A stretch of 43,282 nt of DNA from Methylacidiphilales bacterium (GTDB lineage: Bacteria; Verrucomicrobiota; Verrucomicrobiia; Methylacidiphilales; UBA1321), in NCBI GenBank assembly GCA_021272165.1, contig JAJSLK010000057.1, forward strand, positions 1 to 43,282, in the 5' to 3' direction. How positions within the stretch are numbered: position 1 is the first letter of the stretch; each line of letters starts with the position of its first letter. Made by a program: the position numbers and the translations under genes. Positions 16,893-24,416 of the stretch are shown one piece after another. Below the pieces are notes generated by a model. The model was not told the DNA's origin and made no database searches. It saw only the letters and a list, made by a program, of their open reading frames with translations.

Positions 16893-17168
16893 TCAGCCTC
16901 CGGCAATTGCGGGGACGATGCTGACTTCATCGCCGGCCTTGACCGCGGTTTCCTTGTCCTGAAGGAAGCGGACGTCCTCGCCGTTGACGTAGATGTTGAG
17001 AAAGCGACGGACATTACCCTGGGCGTCGAGGAGGCGTTCGCCAATGCCGGGATATTTCTTGTCGAGCGCGGTGATGATCTCACTGACGGTGGCACCCTCG
17101 ACCTCGACGGTGTCGAGATTTTCGGTCAAGGGCCGGAGCGGAGTGGGGATAGAGACGGGTATGGGCAT
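16893..17168 (-). CDS. MoaD/ThiS family sulfur-carrier protein
   Basis: A 91-residue ubiquitin-fold protein ending in PAIAGG, the exposed Gly-Gly that is adenylated and converted to a thiocarboxylate in MoaD, ThiS, CysO and HcyS. Other family features are the LTENLDTVEVEGATVSEIIT strand-helix region, LNIYVNGEDVRFLQD and VKAGDEVSIVPA. It starts 49 bases after the stop of the thrC-like gene and is on the same strand, so both are likely under the SAM riboswitch upstream. No molybdopterin or thiamine gene is nearby, so a role as sulfur donor to the adjacent PLP enzyme fits better. No MoeB-type activating enzyme or JAMM protease is in the window; the free Gly-Gly end would need no proteolytic trimming. 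Confidence 0.88.
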   Translation of the reverse strand: MPIPVSIPTPLRPLTENLDTVEVEGATVSEIITALDKKYPGIGERLLDAQGNVRRFLNIYVNGEDVRFLQDKETAVKAGDEVSIVPAIAGG

Positions 17169-17217
17169 AAAGTTTCTCTTTAAGGCTCTGTCATCCTAAG
17201 CTCTTTTGACATAGTCC

Positions 17218-18477
17218 TCACGCTGCGGCGGCATGCACCTCGTCGTTGGCGATGAGGGCCTCGAATTCGCGGAGGCTGGGATTGATGAGGCGGGGCGCGG
17301 GGAGATGAGGCGCGACGGCTTCGGCCGTCTTCAGCCCGTGCCCCGTGATACAGAGCACGGCGGAATCGCCCGCAGGAATCCTCCCGGTCGCAATCAGTTT
17401 CTTCGCGCAGGCGACGGTGACGCCGCCGGCGGTCTCGGCAAAGATGCCCTCGGTCTCGGCCAGCAGCTTGATGCCCTCGATGATTTCCTCGTCGGAAGCG
17501 TCCTCGCACGAGCCGCCGCTCGATTTCATCGCATTCACCGCATAGTAACCGTCGGCGGGCGTGCCGATGGCGAGCGACTTGGCGATGGTGCGCGGCTTGG
17601 GCACGGGACGGATCAGGTCGGTCCCGGCCTTGAAGGCGGTGGAGATGGGATTGCAGCCGGTCGCCTGCGCGCCGTGGATCGAGAAGGGTTGCTGATCGAT
17701 CAGCCCGACCTTGATCGCTTCCTGGTAGGCCTTGGTCACTTTGGTGAGGAGGGAGCCGCTGGCCATCGGGACAACCGTGTGGCGCGGCAGACGCCAGCCG
17801 AGCTGCTCGACAATTTCAAAGCCTTGGGTCTTCGAGCCCTCGGCGTAGTAGGGCCGGAGATTGACGTTGACGAAGCCCCAGCCATATTTGCCGGCGATTT
17901 CGGAGCAAAGGCGGTTGACCTGGTCGTAGGCGCCGTGAATGCCGATGACCTGCGTGCCATAGACGAGGCTGTTGAGGACCTTGCTCTGCTCGAGATCGGC
18001 GGGGATCAGGACGTAGCTTTTCAGCCCCGCGCCGGCGGCCTGGGCGGCGACGCTGTTGGCGAGGTTGCCGGTCGAGGCGCAGGCGACGACTTTGAAGCCG
18101 AGTTCCTGCGCACGGGACAGGGCGACGGCGACGACGCGGTCCTTGAACGAAAGTGTGGGGTGGTTGAAAGCGTCGTTCTTGACGTAGAGCTCGCGGATGC
18201 CGAGGGCCTTGGCCAGCCGGTCGGCCTTGACCAAAGGCGTGAAGCCAGTCTTCAGGCCGATGGTCGGGTCACCATCGATGGGCAGGAGCTCCCGGTAACG
18301 CCACATGTTGTGCTCACGCGATTCGATGACCTGGCGCGAGATGGAATGCCGTATCTGCTCGTAGTTGTAGTCGGCCTCCAGCGGGCCGAAATCGAACTCG
18401 CAGACGTGGACCGCCTTCTTCGGATACTGGCGGCCACATTCGCGGCATTTGAGAAAGCTGAAAAATTCCTTGCCCAT
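17218..18477 (-). CDS. thrC: Threonine synthase-like PLP enzyme under a SAM riboswitch
   Basis: A 419-residue fold-type II PLP enzyme that homology places with threonine synthase (O-phosphohomoserine to threonine). It opens with a small zinc-ribbon-like element (C11, C14, C26). The PLP lysine is K112 in LSFKDR, followed by the substrate loop ASTGNLANSVAA and the phosphate-binding MASGSLLTKV. The downstream gene encodes a Gly-Gly-ended sulfur carrier, and the leader carries a SAM-I riboswitch. Both suggest a methionine-pathway role, for example replacing phosphate of O-phosphohomoserine with sulfur to give homocysteine. Plain threonine synthase remains the conservative call. The ATG at 18477 lacks a strong ribosome-binding site. 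Confidence 0.9.
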   Translation of the reverse strand: MGKEFFSFLKCRECGRQYPKKAVHVCEFDFGPLEADYNYEQIRHSISRQVIESREHNMWRYRELLPIDGDPTIGLKTGFTPLVKADRLAKALGIRELYVKNDAFNHPTLSFKDRVVAVALSRAQELGFKVVACASTGNLANSVAAQAAGAGLKSYVLIPADLEQSKVLNSLVYGTQVIGIHGAYDQVNRLCSEIAGKYGWGFVNVNLRPYYAEGSKTQGFEIVEQLGWRLPRHTVVPMASGSLLTKVTKAYQEAIKVGLIDQQPFSIHGAQATGCNPISTAFKAGTDLIRPVPKPRTIAKSLAIGTPADGYYAVNAMKSSGGSCEDASDEEIIEGIKLLAETEGIFAETAGGVTVACAKKLIATGRIPAGDSAVLCITGHGLKTAEAVAPHLPAPRLINPSLREFEALIANDEVHAAAA

Positions 18478-18529
18478 AATTTCTGTCGCTTACCGAGGAT
18501 CGCCTCGTCAAAATTTGGGATCAGGAAAG

Positions 18530-18560
18530 ACAAGCGCCCCGAATACGAGAGGGCACTCGC
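18530..18560 (-). terminator. Possible expression-platform hairpin of the SAM riboswitch
   Basis: Just downstream of the aptamer, 18551-18560 can pair with 18530-18539 (ten pairs including G-U pairs, core AGTGCCC with GGGCGCT) around an 11-base loop. It is followed by CTTTCC. It could be the OFF-state terminator, but the pyrimidine run is weak. Control at translation is an alternative, since a second small hairpin (CGAGG-CGAT-CCTCG) lies close to the thrC-like start. Confidence 0.4.
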
Positions 18561-18562
18561 TC

Positions 18563-18705
18563 CTTATCCTCCCCGGCGGCCACTGCATCAGGCAGAGTCA
18601 CCGAGCTGGGTTTGGCACCTGGACGATGAATCGGTTTCCTGATTGAAACGACTCACCCGGTTGCCGCGGTTTCACAGGGCCAGCCCCTCCACCGCTCTCG
18701 ATAAG
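18563..18705 (-). ncRNA. SAM-I (S-box) riboswitch aptamer
   Basis: On the minus strand this 143-base element shows the S-box pattern. P1 is CTTATC (18700-18705) pairing with GATAAG (18563-18568). The conserved core then reads GAGAGCGGTGGAGGG, CTGGCCCTGTGAAACCGC and GGCAACC. P3 is a stem of about 13 pairs (GGTGAGTCG/TTTC with GGAAA/CCGATTCATC) with a short loop. The conserved GGTGCCAAACCCAGC follows, then P4 (CTCGGTG with CGCCGGG). It lies about 85 bases upstream of the thrC-like gene on the same strand, and begins almost exactly at the transcription start predicted from the promoter at 18714-18741. High SAM would be expected to switch off thrC-moaD. Confidence 0.93.
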
Positions 18706-18713
18706 TTAGGAAC

Positions 18714-18741
18714 AGTTTATGAACTGACGGGGGAATGTCAA
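18714..18741 (-). promoter_or_regulatory. Sigma-70 promoter for the riboswitch-thrC-moaD transcript
   Basis: On the minus strand a perfect -35 TTGACA (18736-18741) and a -10 TAAACT (18714-18719) are separated by 16 bases. Transcription would start near 18707, two bases before the P1 stem of the SAM aptamer. This agreement supports both calls. Confidence 0.8.
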
Positions 18742-18776
18742 GCCGAGCAAAAGGAAGGTAGTGGGTCAGTTTGAAT

Positions 18777-19460
18777 TTAGACCCAAGTTGGGGGCTTAGA
18801 CACTTTAGTTCCGTCCGGAAGCACAACGGGATCGGGAAGAATGTGGTTTCCCATCGTGTTTAGAGGAAGGACCATTGATGCCACTCCGATAGTGGCATAG
18901 TAGCTCGCTCTTCTATATTTTTCCTCCTCGGGCAATGATGGGATAAAGACAATTAACCCGAGCTTGGGATAGTTCTTTTTTAGCCATGCAATTGCTGGCT
19001 GTAGGTCCGAGTCCCCAGAGACCAGGATCAGCTTATCTGCTTCATTTTTTATGGCGTCGTTAAGTAAGTTAACCGCAATGTTAACGTCAGTTTTTTTCTC
19101 TTCTGGAACTGGGTACTGATTTTTGCATTTCCCCCGGCAAGTGACGGTTCTGTCTTGGTATGTTCCCAGAATAAGCTCCACTTTGGGCAACGACTTGAAA
19201 GTCTTAAAGTATCGTTTTTGACGGTCGCGTGTATCGCTGTACTGCCGCGTTGGATCGACAATTGCGCTAAAAACCTTAATTTTGACCACATTGTCACCGC
19301 TCCGAAGGTCTTCAAAAAAGCTTTGAACGTTTAACCATTTCCACTCTGGGTGGTGCTTAAACACGGAATAATACCAGTTAAAACCGTCAACATAAACGAT
19401 GGTACGGGGCTTTGCTATTACAGGAGGGGCAATTTCTGTTGACAATGAATTTGTTTCCAT
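18777..19460 (-). CDS. NYN-domain (PIN-like) putative ribonuclease
   Basis: A 227-residue NYN-domain protein of the LabA/DUF88 type, a PIN-fold family of metal-dependent RNases. Acidic active-site candidates are D25 in IVYVDGFNWYY, D125 in KKTDVNIAV, and D150 and D152 in LILVSGDSDLQPAI, the family's GDSD signature. I chose the Met giving METNSLSTEI; the longer frame begins in unrelated hairpin sequence. The DNA is clearly richer in A and T than its neighbours, with more A/T-ending codons. It lies next to the tail of an IS1-like transposase, which suggests acquisition by transfer. Such solitary NYN genes have varied roles (RNA decay, toxin, defence), and none can be chosen here. It ends just upstream of the thrC promoter. 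Confidence 0.85.
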   Translation of the reverse strand: METNSLSTEIAPPVIAKPRTIVYVDGFNWYYSVFKHHPEWKWLNVQSFFEDLRSGDNVVKIKVFSAIVDPTRQYSDTRDRQKRYFKTFKSLPKVELILGTYQDRTVTCRGKCKNQYPVPEEKKTDVNIAVNLLNDAIKNEADKLILVSGDSDLQPAIAWLKKNYPKLGLIVFIPSLPEEEKYRRASYYATIGVASMVLPLNTMGNHILPDPVVLPDGTKVSKPPTWV

Positions 19461-19497
19461 TAGCTTGTTTTTGTAACTTCTCGGAGATTTCCGACTT

Positions 19498-19527
19498 AGG
19501 GGTGCCGCTCGCAAGGGTGGCACCCCT
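19498..19527. repeat. GC-rich inverted repeat between NYN gene and transposase relic
   Basis: A perfect 9-bp inverted repeat (AGGGGTGCC at 19498-19506, GGCACCCCT at 19519-19527) with a 12-base loop lies 8 bases past the transposase relic's stop. It may be a terminator of the old insertion sequence or part of its end. No T-run follows on the minus strand. Confidence 0.5.
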
Positions 19528-19535
19528 TACCATTT

Positions 19536-19703
19536 TCAGAGCAAAGCAACGATTTCCTCAATTGACCAGACAGGATCTGTACCGCCAGCTTCCATAGCGG
19601 GTGTCACGCGCAGACTTTGATGAATCCAGCAGAAATTATAGTTCATGAAGTGAAGCGCAACGGAATGCTCCAAGTTCTCGACCTTCTTTGAGAAAGTCTT
19701 CCC
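19536..19703 (-). mobile_element. C-terminal remnant of an IS1-like transposase
   Basis: The minus strand from about 19703 to a TGA at 19536-19538 encodes TFSKKVENLEHSVALHF, then MNYNFCWIHQSLRVTPAMEA, then VWSIEEIVALL. This matches the end of transposases commonly annotated as IS1 family, where YNFCRxHxxLRVTPAMxAG is highly conserved. Nothing upstream in this frame continues the transposase, so only about the last 55 residues survive. Together with the adjacent AT-rich NYN gene it marks a patch of acquired DNA. The remaining bases up to 19773 hold nothing else I recognise. Confidence 0.75.
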
Positions 19704-19773
19704 TGAAAAAATCCAAGGGCCAGGGACAAAGGTTCCGATGGGATTAGCCCTGCGCGGTTTGATCCGCTTCTCC

Positions 19774-20055
19774 CTATTCTCCCCTTATCGGCAGGTAGAA
19801 GGTATAATAGACGAACATCGCCAGGAACAAAACGCCGATGATGCCGACGACGGTCAACCCATAACGGAGATACATGGGAGTCTCGCCCAAGCGCATGCCG
19901 CCATCAATGGCTGCGATGCGAAGTTTGTCGTATATGGAGAGGCGTCCGTCATGCATGACGGGATTGTTCTTCGCCTGGATGATAAGGCCAACGATGGCAA
20001 TGACCACCGGCAGTGCGCCTACGGCAACGCAGATCCATGCCAAGGTACGAATCAT
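19774..20055 (-). CDS. Small membrane protein, two transmembrane segments
   Basis: A 93-residue protein with two hydrophobic helices: about residues 4-26 (LAWICVAVGALPVVIAIVGL) and 66-88 (YGLTVVGIIGVLFLAMFVYY). The polar loop between them is about 40 residues and contains MRLGETPMYLRYG. I recognise no family. It starts 30 bases after the rpoZ stop on the same strand and is probably co-transcribed with it. The helical hairpin suggests an inner-membrane protein of unknown job. Confidence 0.6.
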   Translation of the reverse strand: MIRTLAWICVAVGALPVVIAIVGLIIQAKNNPVMHDGRLSIYDKLRIAAIDGGMRLGETPMYLRYGLTVVGIIGVLFLAMFVYYTFYLPIRGE

Positions 20056-20085
20056 GGTCGGCCGCGTCCCGTTCCCCCAATATGA

Positions 20086-20346
20086 CTAGGCAGCGGCGGC
20101 TTTACGCCCCTTCTTGACCGGAGTGGAACCGTTACCCGCGGCTGAGGGCACATCCAGCATCTCGAAACCGAGTTTGCCCTCAGCGACTTCCTTCAGCGCG
20201 ACATCCATAAAGGTCAGCTTCGGATCATAAGCAACCAGCGGACGGAACCCCTGTCCCAGCTGGCGGACCCGCTTGGAGACAATGTTGACGAGGATCTGAG
20301 GACTATGCACCATTTTAAGGGCGTCTTGAACGAGCGACTGTTTCAT
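20086..20346 (-). CDS. rpoZ: DNA-directed RNA polymerase subunit omega
   Basis: An 86-residue omega subunit, which helps assemble beta-prime and can contribute to ppGpp binding. Recognised by the SKRVRQLGQGFRPLV core, followed by DVALKEVAEGKLGFE, as in the RpoZ family. I chose the Met giving MKQSLVQDALKMV; the longer frame adds 28 unrelated residues. The C-terminus ends in a Lys/Ala-rich tail (KKGRKAAAA). It is transcribed divergently from the MoxR operon. Confidence 0.88.
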   Translation of the reverse strand: MKQSLVQDALKMVHSPQILVNIVSKRVRQLGQGFRPLVAYDPKLTFMDVALKEVAEGKLGFEMLDVPSAAGNGSTPVKKGRKAAAA

Positions 20347-20526
20347 AGATGAATTGAGCGGATAGGCAGTGTGAAATGATGAGAAAACGAGGTAAACATG
20401 TGATTCTGACGTCCGGCTGGCACAAATCAAGCTTATCTTGCGCGAAAATTTTTCAGGGGGAAGGAAATCATTCCCGTTACCACAACCTTAAGTCTTGGTA
20501 ATGGTGGAAGCTTTTACTGGCGCACA

Positions 20527-20547
20527 TGTTATGTTACGCCCATAACA
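20527..20547. promoter_or_regulatory. Inverted repeat upstream of the MoxR/Bat operon
   Basis: TGTTATG (20527-20533) and CATAACA (20541-20547) form a perfect 7-bp inverted repeat with a 7-base spacer, ending 22 bases before the moxR start. Size and position fit an operator for the divergent rpoZ/moxR region. No known regulator can be assigned. Confidence 0.4.
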
Positions 20548-20569
20548 AAGGCCAAAAACGAACAATTCT

Positions 20570-21649
20570 ATGGAAGCAGCACCCGTCCTCCCTGGTACAA
20601 ACGTCAATTCCGGCCTCCCACCCATCCCCTCCAGTGATCCGGCACGGAACGCCGGCTATGGCCACGCCAACCTTGCCTCGACCACGGAGGCCGTAAAGGA
20701 GGCCAGCGCCTGGGTCTATCCGCTGCGGCGGGAAATCAGCCGGGTGATTGTGGGCCAGAAATATCTGATCGACCGGCTGCTTATCGCGCTGATCGCCAAT
20801 GGCCACGTGCTTCTGGAAGGCGTGCCGGGTCTGGCCAAGACGCTGGCCCTGCGCACGCTCGCCGGTGCGGTGGATGCCAAATTCCAGCGCATCCAGTTCA
20901 CGCCCGACATGCTGCCCGCCGATATCGTCGGAACGCAGATCTACAATCCGCGCGATGGCACGTTCAATCCCAAGCTCGGTCCCGTCTTCACCAATTTCGT
21001 CCTCGCGGATGAAATCAACCGCGCCCCCGCAAAAGTGCAGAGCGCGCTACTCGAATCGATGCAGGAACGGCAGGTGACCCTGGGGGAAAACACCTACAAA
21101 CTGCCCGAACCGTTTTTGGTCATGGCAACGCAAAACCCGGTCGAGCAGGAAGGAACCTATCCCCTTCCCGAAGCACAGGTCGACCGCTTCATGCTCAAGA
21201 TCGTCATCACCTATCCGACGCGGGCCGAAGAGAGGGGCATCCTCGACACGATGGCGACGACTTCGCCGACGCTGGAAGTGACGCCGGTGGTCACGCCCGA
21301 GCAGATTCTCCAGGCGCGGCAGATCGTCAACATGATCCATGTCGACGAGAAAGTCCGCGACTACATCGTGGATATCGTTATCGCGACGCGCGATCCGAAA
21401 GCCTACAAGCTCGATTTTCCCGGCTGGATCCAGTACGGGGCGTCGCCCCGCGCGACCATCGCGCTTACGCTGGCGGCGCGCGCCCTGGCCTTCCTCAACG
21501 GCCGCGCCTACGCCACGCCACAGGACGTCAAGGAAGTCGCGCAGGACGTGCTCCAGCACCGCGTGACCGTCACCTACGAGGCCGAGGCGGAAAACCTGAC
21601 GTCGCGCGATATCGTGCAGAAGATCCTCGATACCCTGCCGGTGCCGTAA
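20570..21649 (+). CDS. MoxR-family AAA+ ATPase
   Basis: A 359-residue AAA+ chaperone-like ATPase of the MoxR family. Walker A is GVPGLAKT (residues 84-91), Walker B is VLADEIN (about 144-150), sensor 1 is in [20 protein letters not shown], and an arginine-finger region follows (QVDRFMLK). MoxR proteins work with VWA-domain partners to assemble or activate complexes. The next genes encode a DUF58 protein and two VWA proteins, which confirms the pairing. It is the first gene of a seven-gene operon running to 29170. Confidence 0.95.
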   Translation: MEAAPVLPGTNVNSGLPPIPSSDPARNAGYGHANLASTTEAVKEASAWVYPLRREISRVIVGQKYLIDRLLIALIANGHVLLEGVPGLAKTLALRTLAGAVDAKFQRIQFTPDMLPADIVGTQIYNPRDGTFNPKLGPVFTNFVLADEINRAPAKVQSALLESMQERQVTLGENTYKLPEPFLVMATQNPVEQEGTYPLPEAQVDRFMLKIVITYPTRAEERGILDTMATTSPTLEVTPVVTPEQILQARQIVNMIHVDEKVRDYIVDIVIATRDPKAYKLDFPGWIQYGASPRATIALTLAARALAFLNGRAYATPQDVKEVAQDVLQHRVTVTYEAEAENLTSRDIVQKILDTLPVP

Positions 21650-21748
21650 AAATAGAGAATAAAGAGCGTGGAACGATGAACTTCTGCGTGTTGATCGGTC
21701 AGACTTTCAGTTCTGCGTTTCTGGTTCTTCGCTCCTAGCTTTCCTCCC

Positions 21749-22651
21749 ATGTACCCTGCTGTTACCCGTGAAATCCTGAAGAAAGTGCGCCAGGTCGAGC
21801 TGCGGACGCGCCGCCTGGTGACCGACGCACTCGCCGGCGAATACCATTCGGTCTTCAAGGGCCGCGGCATGGACTTCGATGAGGTACGCGAATATTCGCC
21901 GGGCGACGAGGTACGGCTGATCGACTGGAATGTGACCGCCCGAACCGGCACGCCGTTCATCAAGAAACTGCGCGAGGAGCGGGAGCTGACGATCCTTCTC
22001 GCCGTTGACGTGAGCGCCTCGGGCAAATTCGGTTCGCAGGTGCAAAGCAAGCGCGAACTGGCTGCGGAGGTGGCCAGCGTTCTCGCCTTCTCCGCGATCC
22101 GCAATCGCGACAAGGTCGGCCTGCTGCTCTTCACCGACGAGATCGAGCAATACATCCCGCCGACCAAGGGCCGTACGCATGTGCTGCGGGTCATCCGCGA
22201 GGTGCTCTTTCATACCCCGCAGCGCCGCGGTACCGATGTCGCTTCCGCGCTCGAATTCGTTAACGATGTGTTGCGCCGCCGGGCGGTCGTTTTCGTCATC
22301 TCCGATTTCATTGAATCGCCCGAGGCGTTCGAGCGTCTGCGGCGGCAGCTCCGGCTGACGAACAAGCGCCATGATCTCGTCCTGCTCCATCTCCGCGACC
22401 GGCACGAGGAGGAACTGCCCGCCATCGGGCTGCTGACCCTCGAAGATCCCGAGACCGGCGAGGTGATGGAGATCGACACCGACAGCAGGGGCGTGCGCAA
22501 CAGCTTTGCCATCCTGGCGAAGGACCGCATGGAGCAATTTCGCCGTGCCGCGCGGCAGGCCGGAGTCGACACGCTCGAACTCCGCACCGGTGAGCCCTAC
22601 AACCAGGCTCTCTACACCTTTTTCAAGAACCGGAGCAGTCGCAGGTTATGA
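21749..22651 (+). CDS. DUF58 domain protein (VWA-like)
   Basis: A 300-residue DUF58 protein, the usual partner of MoxR. The DUF58 hallmark appears at MDFDEVREYSPGDEVRLIDW, followed by NVTARTGTPFIKKL. A VWA-type metal site D-x-S-x-S is at 87-91 (DVSAS), within TILLAVDVSASGKFG. No membrane segment is seen, so it is probably cytoplasmic. The stop overlaps the next start (22648-22651). About 99 bases separate it from moxR, with nothing visible between. Confidence 0.95.
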   Translation: MYPAVTREILKKVRQVELRTRRLVTDALAGEYHSVFKGRGMDFDEVREYSPGDEVRLIDWNVTARTGTPFIKKLREERELTILLAVDVSASGKFGSQVQSKRELAAEVASVLAFSAIRNRDKVGLLLFTDEIEQYIPPTKGRTHVLRVIREVLFHTPQRRGTDVASALEFVNDVLRRRAVVFVISDFIESPEAFERLRRQLRLTNKRHDLVLLHLRDRHEEELPAIGLLTLEDPETGEVMEIDTDSRGVRNSFAILAKDRMEQFRRAARQAGVDTLELRTGEPYNQALYTFFKNRSSRRL

Positions 22652-23409
22652 TGAAACGGGCGCTTCATCTTCTCATCCCCGTTTTGGTCCTGGCACCGGC
22701 TTCCCTGCATGCCCAGAGCAACGATGCGTCCGTGGCCACAAATGCCCCCGCCGATTCCACCCCTTCCATCCCGGCGGTGATTGGGCCCATGCCGCCCTCC
22801 TCTGCCCTCAACCCTCCGCAAACACAGGCCCCCGCGCCCGTCGTCGTCCCTCCCTCCTCTTCCCAGCCGATCACAGCCAGTTCCGCCCCCGCCAAGCAGG
22901 AGGACATCTATGACATCCGTCCGCCCTTTTTCTATCTCCGTTCCTGGTTCTGGCTCTGGGTGACGCTGGCCGCCATCGCAACGGTGATCCTGTTCGTCCT
23001 GCTTTGGATCTGGCTCAAGCCCCATCGCCTGCTCAGCCCCAAGAGCGCCTACGAGCTCGCGTTGGAAAAGCTCGAGAAGGCCAGAAATCTTTTGCGCGAG
23101 GACAATCCGGTGCCCTATGCCGTCCTCGTTTCCGAGGCGGTGCGGAGTTACCTGAGCCAGCGGTTTCAATCGCCGTCGACCCGTCGCACCACCGAGGAAT
23201 TCCTGCGCCTGATGGAGAACGATACCAATACGCCACTGGCCGAGCATCGCGACCTATTGCGCCATTTTCTCCAGGCCTGCGACCTGGTGAAATTCGCCCG
23301 CTACCAGCCAACCTTGCAGGAACTCGAGCAGGTGCAGGAACGGGCCTATTCCTTCGTTACCGCGACCAGGCCCGCGCCTGAAGCGCACCGCAACGGGAGG
23401 CACGCATGA
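22648..23409 (+). CDS. DUF4381-like membrane protein of the Bat operon
   Basis: A 253-residue protein with a signal peptide (LLIPVLVLAPASLHAQS), a Pro/Ser/Ala-rich linker (about residues 25-90) and one transmembrane helix (FWLWVTLAAIATVILFVLLW, about 105-125). The cytoplasmic domain matches DUF4381 in pattern: ALEKLEKARNLLREDNPVPY, then VSEAVRSYLSQRF, then TTEEFLRLM. It is regularly found between DUF58 and BatA genes. It overlaps both neighbours by 4 bases. Biochemical role unknown. Confidence 0.8.
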   Translation: MMKRALHLLIPVLVLAPASLHAQSNDASVATNAPADSTPSIPAVIGPMPPSSALNPPQTQAPAPVVVPPSSSQPITASSAPAKQEDIYDIRPPFFYLRSWFWLWVTLAAIATVILFVLLWIWLKPHRLLSPKSAYELALEKLEKARNLLREDNPVPYAVLVSEAVRSYLSQRFQSPSTRRTTEEFLRLMENDTNTPLAEHRDLLRHFLQACDLVKFARYQPTLQELEQVQERAYSFVTATRPAPEAHRNGRHA

Positions 23410-24416
23410 TCGCGACCGACTACCAGTTCGCCCATCCCTGGGTGCTGCCGTTCCTGCTCCTGATTCCGATGCTCGCCTACATGCGGGGACGCCGCGGACG
23501 CGATGCGGCCATTCAATATTCAGGCCTGAGCCTTCTGGGGCCTCTGGTGCGCGGGCGCAAGGTGCAGCCCGGCGGCTGGCTTTCGGCGTTGCGGTATCTC
23601 GCGCTCTTTTGTTTCCTAATCGCGCTGGCCCGTCCGCAAAAAGTCGATTCAAGCACGCAGGTGCAGGAAAGCGGCATCGACATGATGCTGGCCATCGATC
23701 TTTCGCCGTCGATGGAGGCGCTCGATTACATCAAGGACGGCCAGGAAATCAGCCGCGTCGAGGTCGTGCGCGACGCCGTGACTGAATTCATCCAGGCGCG
23801 GCCCAACGACCGAATCGGCATGGTCGCGTTCGCGGGCGACGCCTACCTGATGAGCCCGCTGACCCTCGATCACGACTGGCTGCTGCAGAATGTCGACCGG
23901 CTGCAGGTCGGTCTGGCCGGGGACGCCACGGCCATTGGGTCGGCCCTCGCCACCTGCGCCAACCGGCTACGCGACGAGAAAGGCAAGTCGAAGATCATTG
24001 TGCTCCTGACGGACGGGGCAAACAACGCGGGCAAGATCACTCCGTTCGCCGCGGCGGAAGCCGCCCACGCGCTTGGCATCAAGATATACGCCATCGGCGC
24101 CGGCTCGGCCGATGTCGCGAAATTCCCCACCCACGATGTCTTCGGCCGCCGCGTCTACATTACGATTCCGGTCGATATTGATGAAGGCGCGCTGCAAAAA
24201 ATTGCCGATATTGGCGGCGGGAAATTCTTTCGCGCGAAGGACACCGAGACGATGCATAAGGTGTACGCCGAGATCAATAAGCTGGAAACGAACGAAGTCT
24301 CGGTGAAGCATTTCCAGCACGTTCGCGAGTATTTCACCTGGGCGCTTTTCCCGGGCCTGCTTTTGCTCGGCGCGGAAATCGCACTATCCCACACCCGGTG
24401 GCGGAGGCTTCCATGA
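23406..24416 (+). CDS. batA: BatA-type VWA-domain membrane protein
   Basis: A 336-residue inner-membrane protein of the Bacteroides aerotolerance (Bat) type. Two N-terminal helices (WVLPFLLLIPMLAYM; LRYLALFCFLIALA) precede a VWA domain with the metal site D-x-S-x-S at 98-102 in AIDLSPSMEALD. A C-terminal helix (WALFPGLLLLGAEIAL) closes it. The segment ITIPVDIDEGALQKIADIGG is typical of BatA/BatB. It is coupled by ATGA overlaps to both neighbours. Confidence 0.92.
   Translation: MIATDYQFAHPWVLPFLLLIPMLAYMRGRRGRDAAIQYSGLSLLGPLVRGRKVQPGGWLSALRYLALFCFLIALARPQKVDSSTQVQESGIDMMLAIDLSPSMEALDYIKDGQEISRVEVVRDAVTEFIQARPNDRIGMVAFAGDAYLMSPLTLDHDWLLQNVDRLQVGLAGDATAIGSALATCANRLRDEKGKSKIIVLLTDGANNAGKITPFAAAEAAHALGIKIYAIGAGSADVAKFPTHDVFGRRVYITIPVDIDEGALQKIADIGGGKFFRAKDTETMHKVYAEINKLETNEVSVKHFQHVREYFTWALFPGLLLLGAEIALSHTRWRRLP

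Noticed and set aside
16893..17168. MoaD-like gene as a molybdopterin synthase small subunit or thiamine ThiS
   Set aside because: No moa or thi genes nearby; the shared strand and leader with the thrC-like gene favour a different partner, though sequence alone cannot exclude it.
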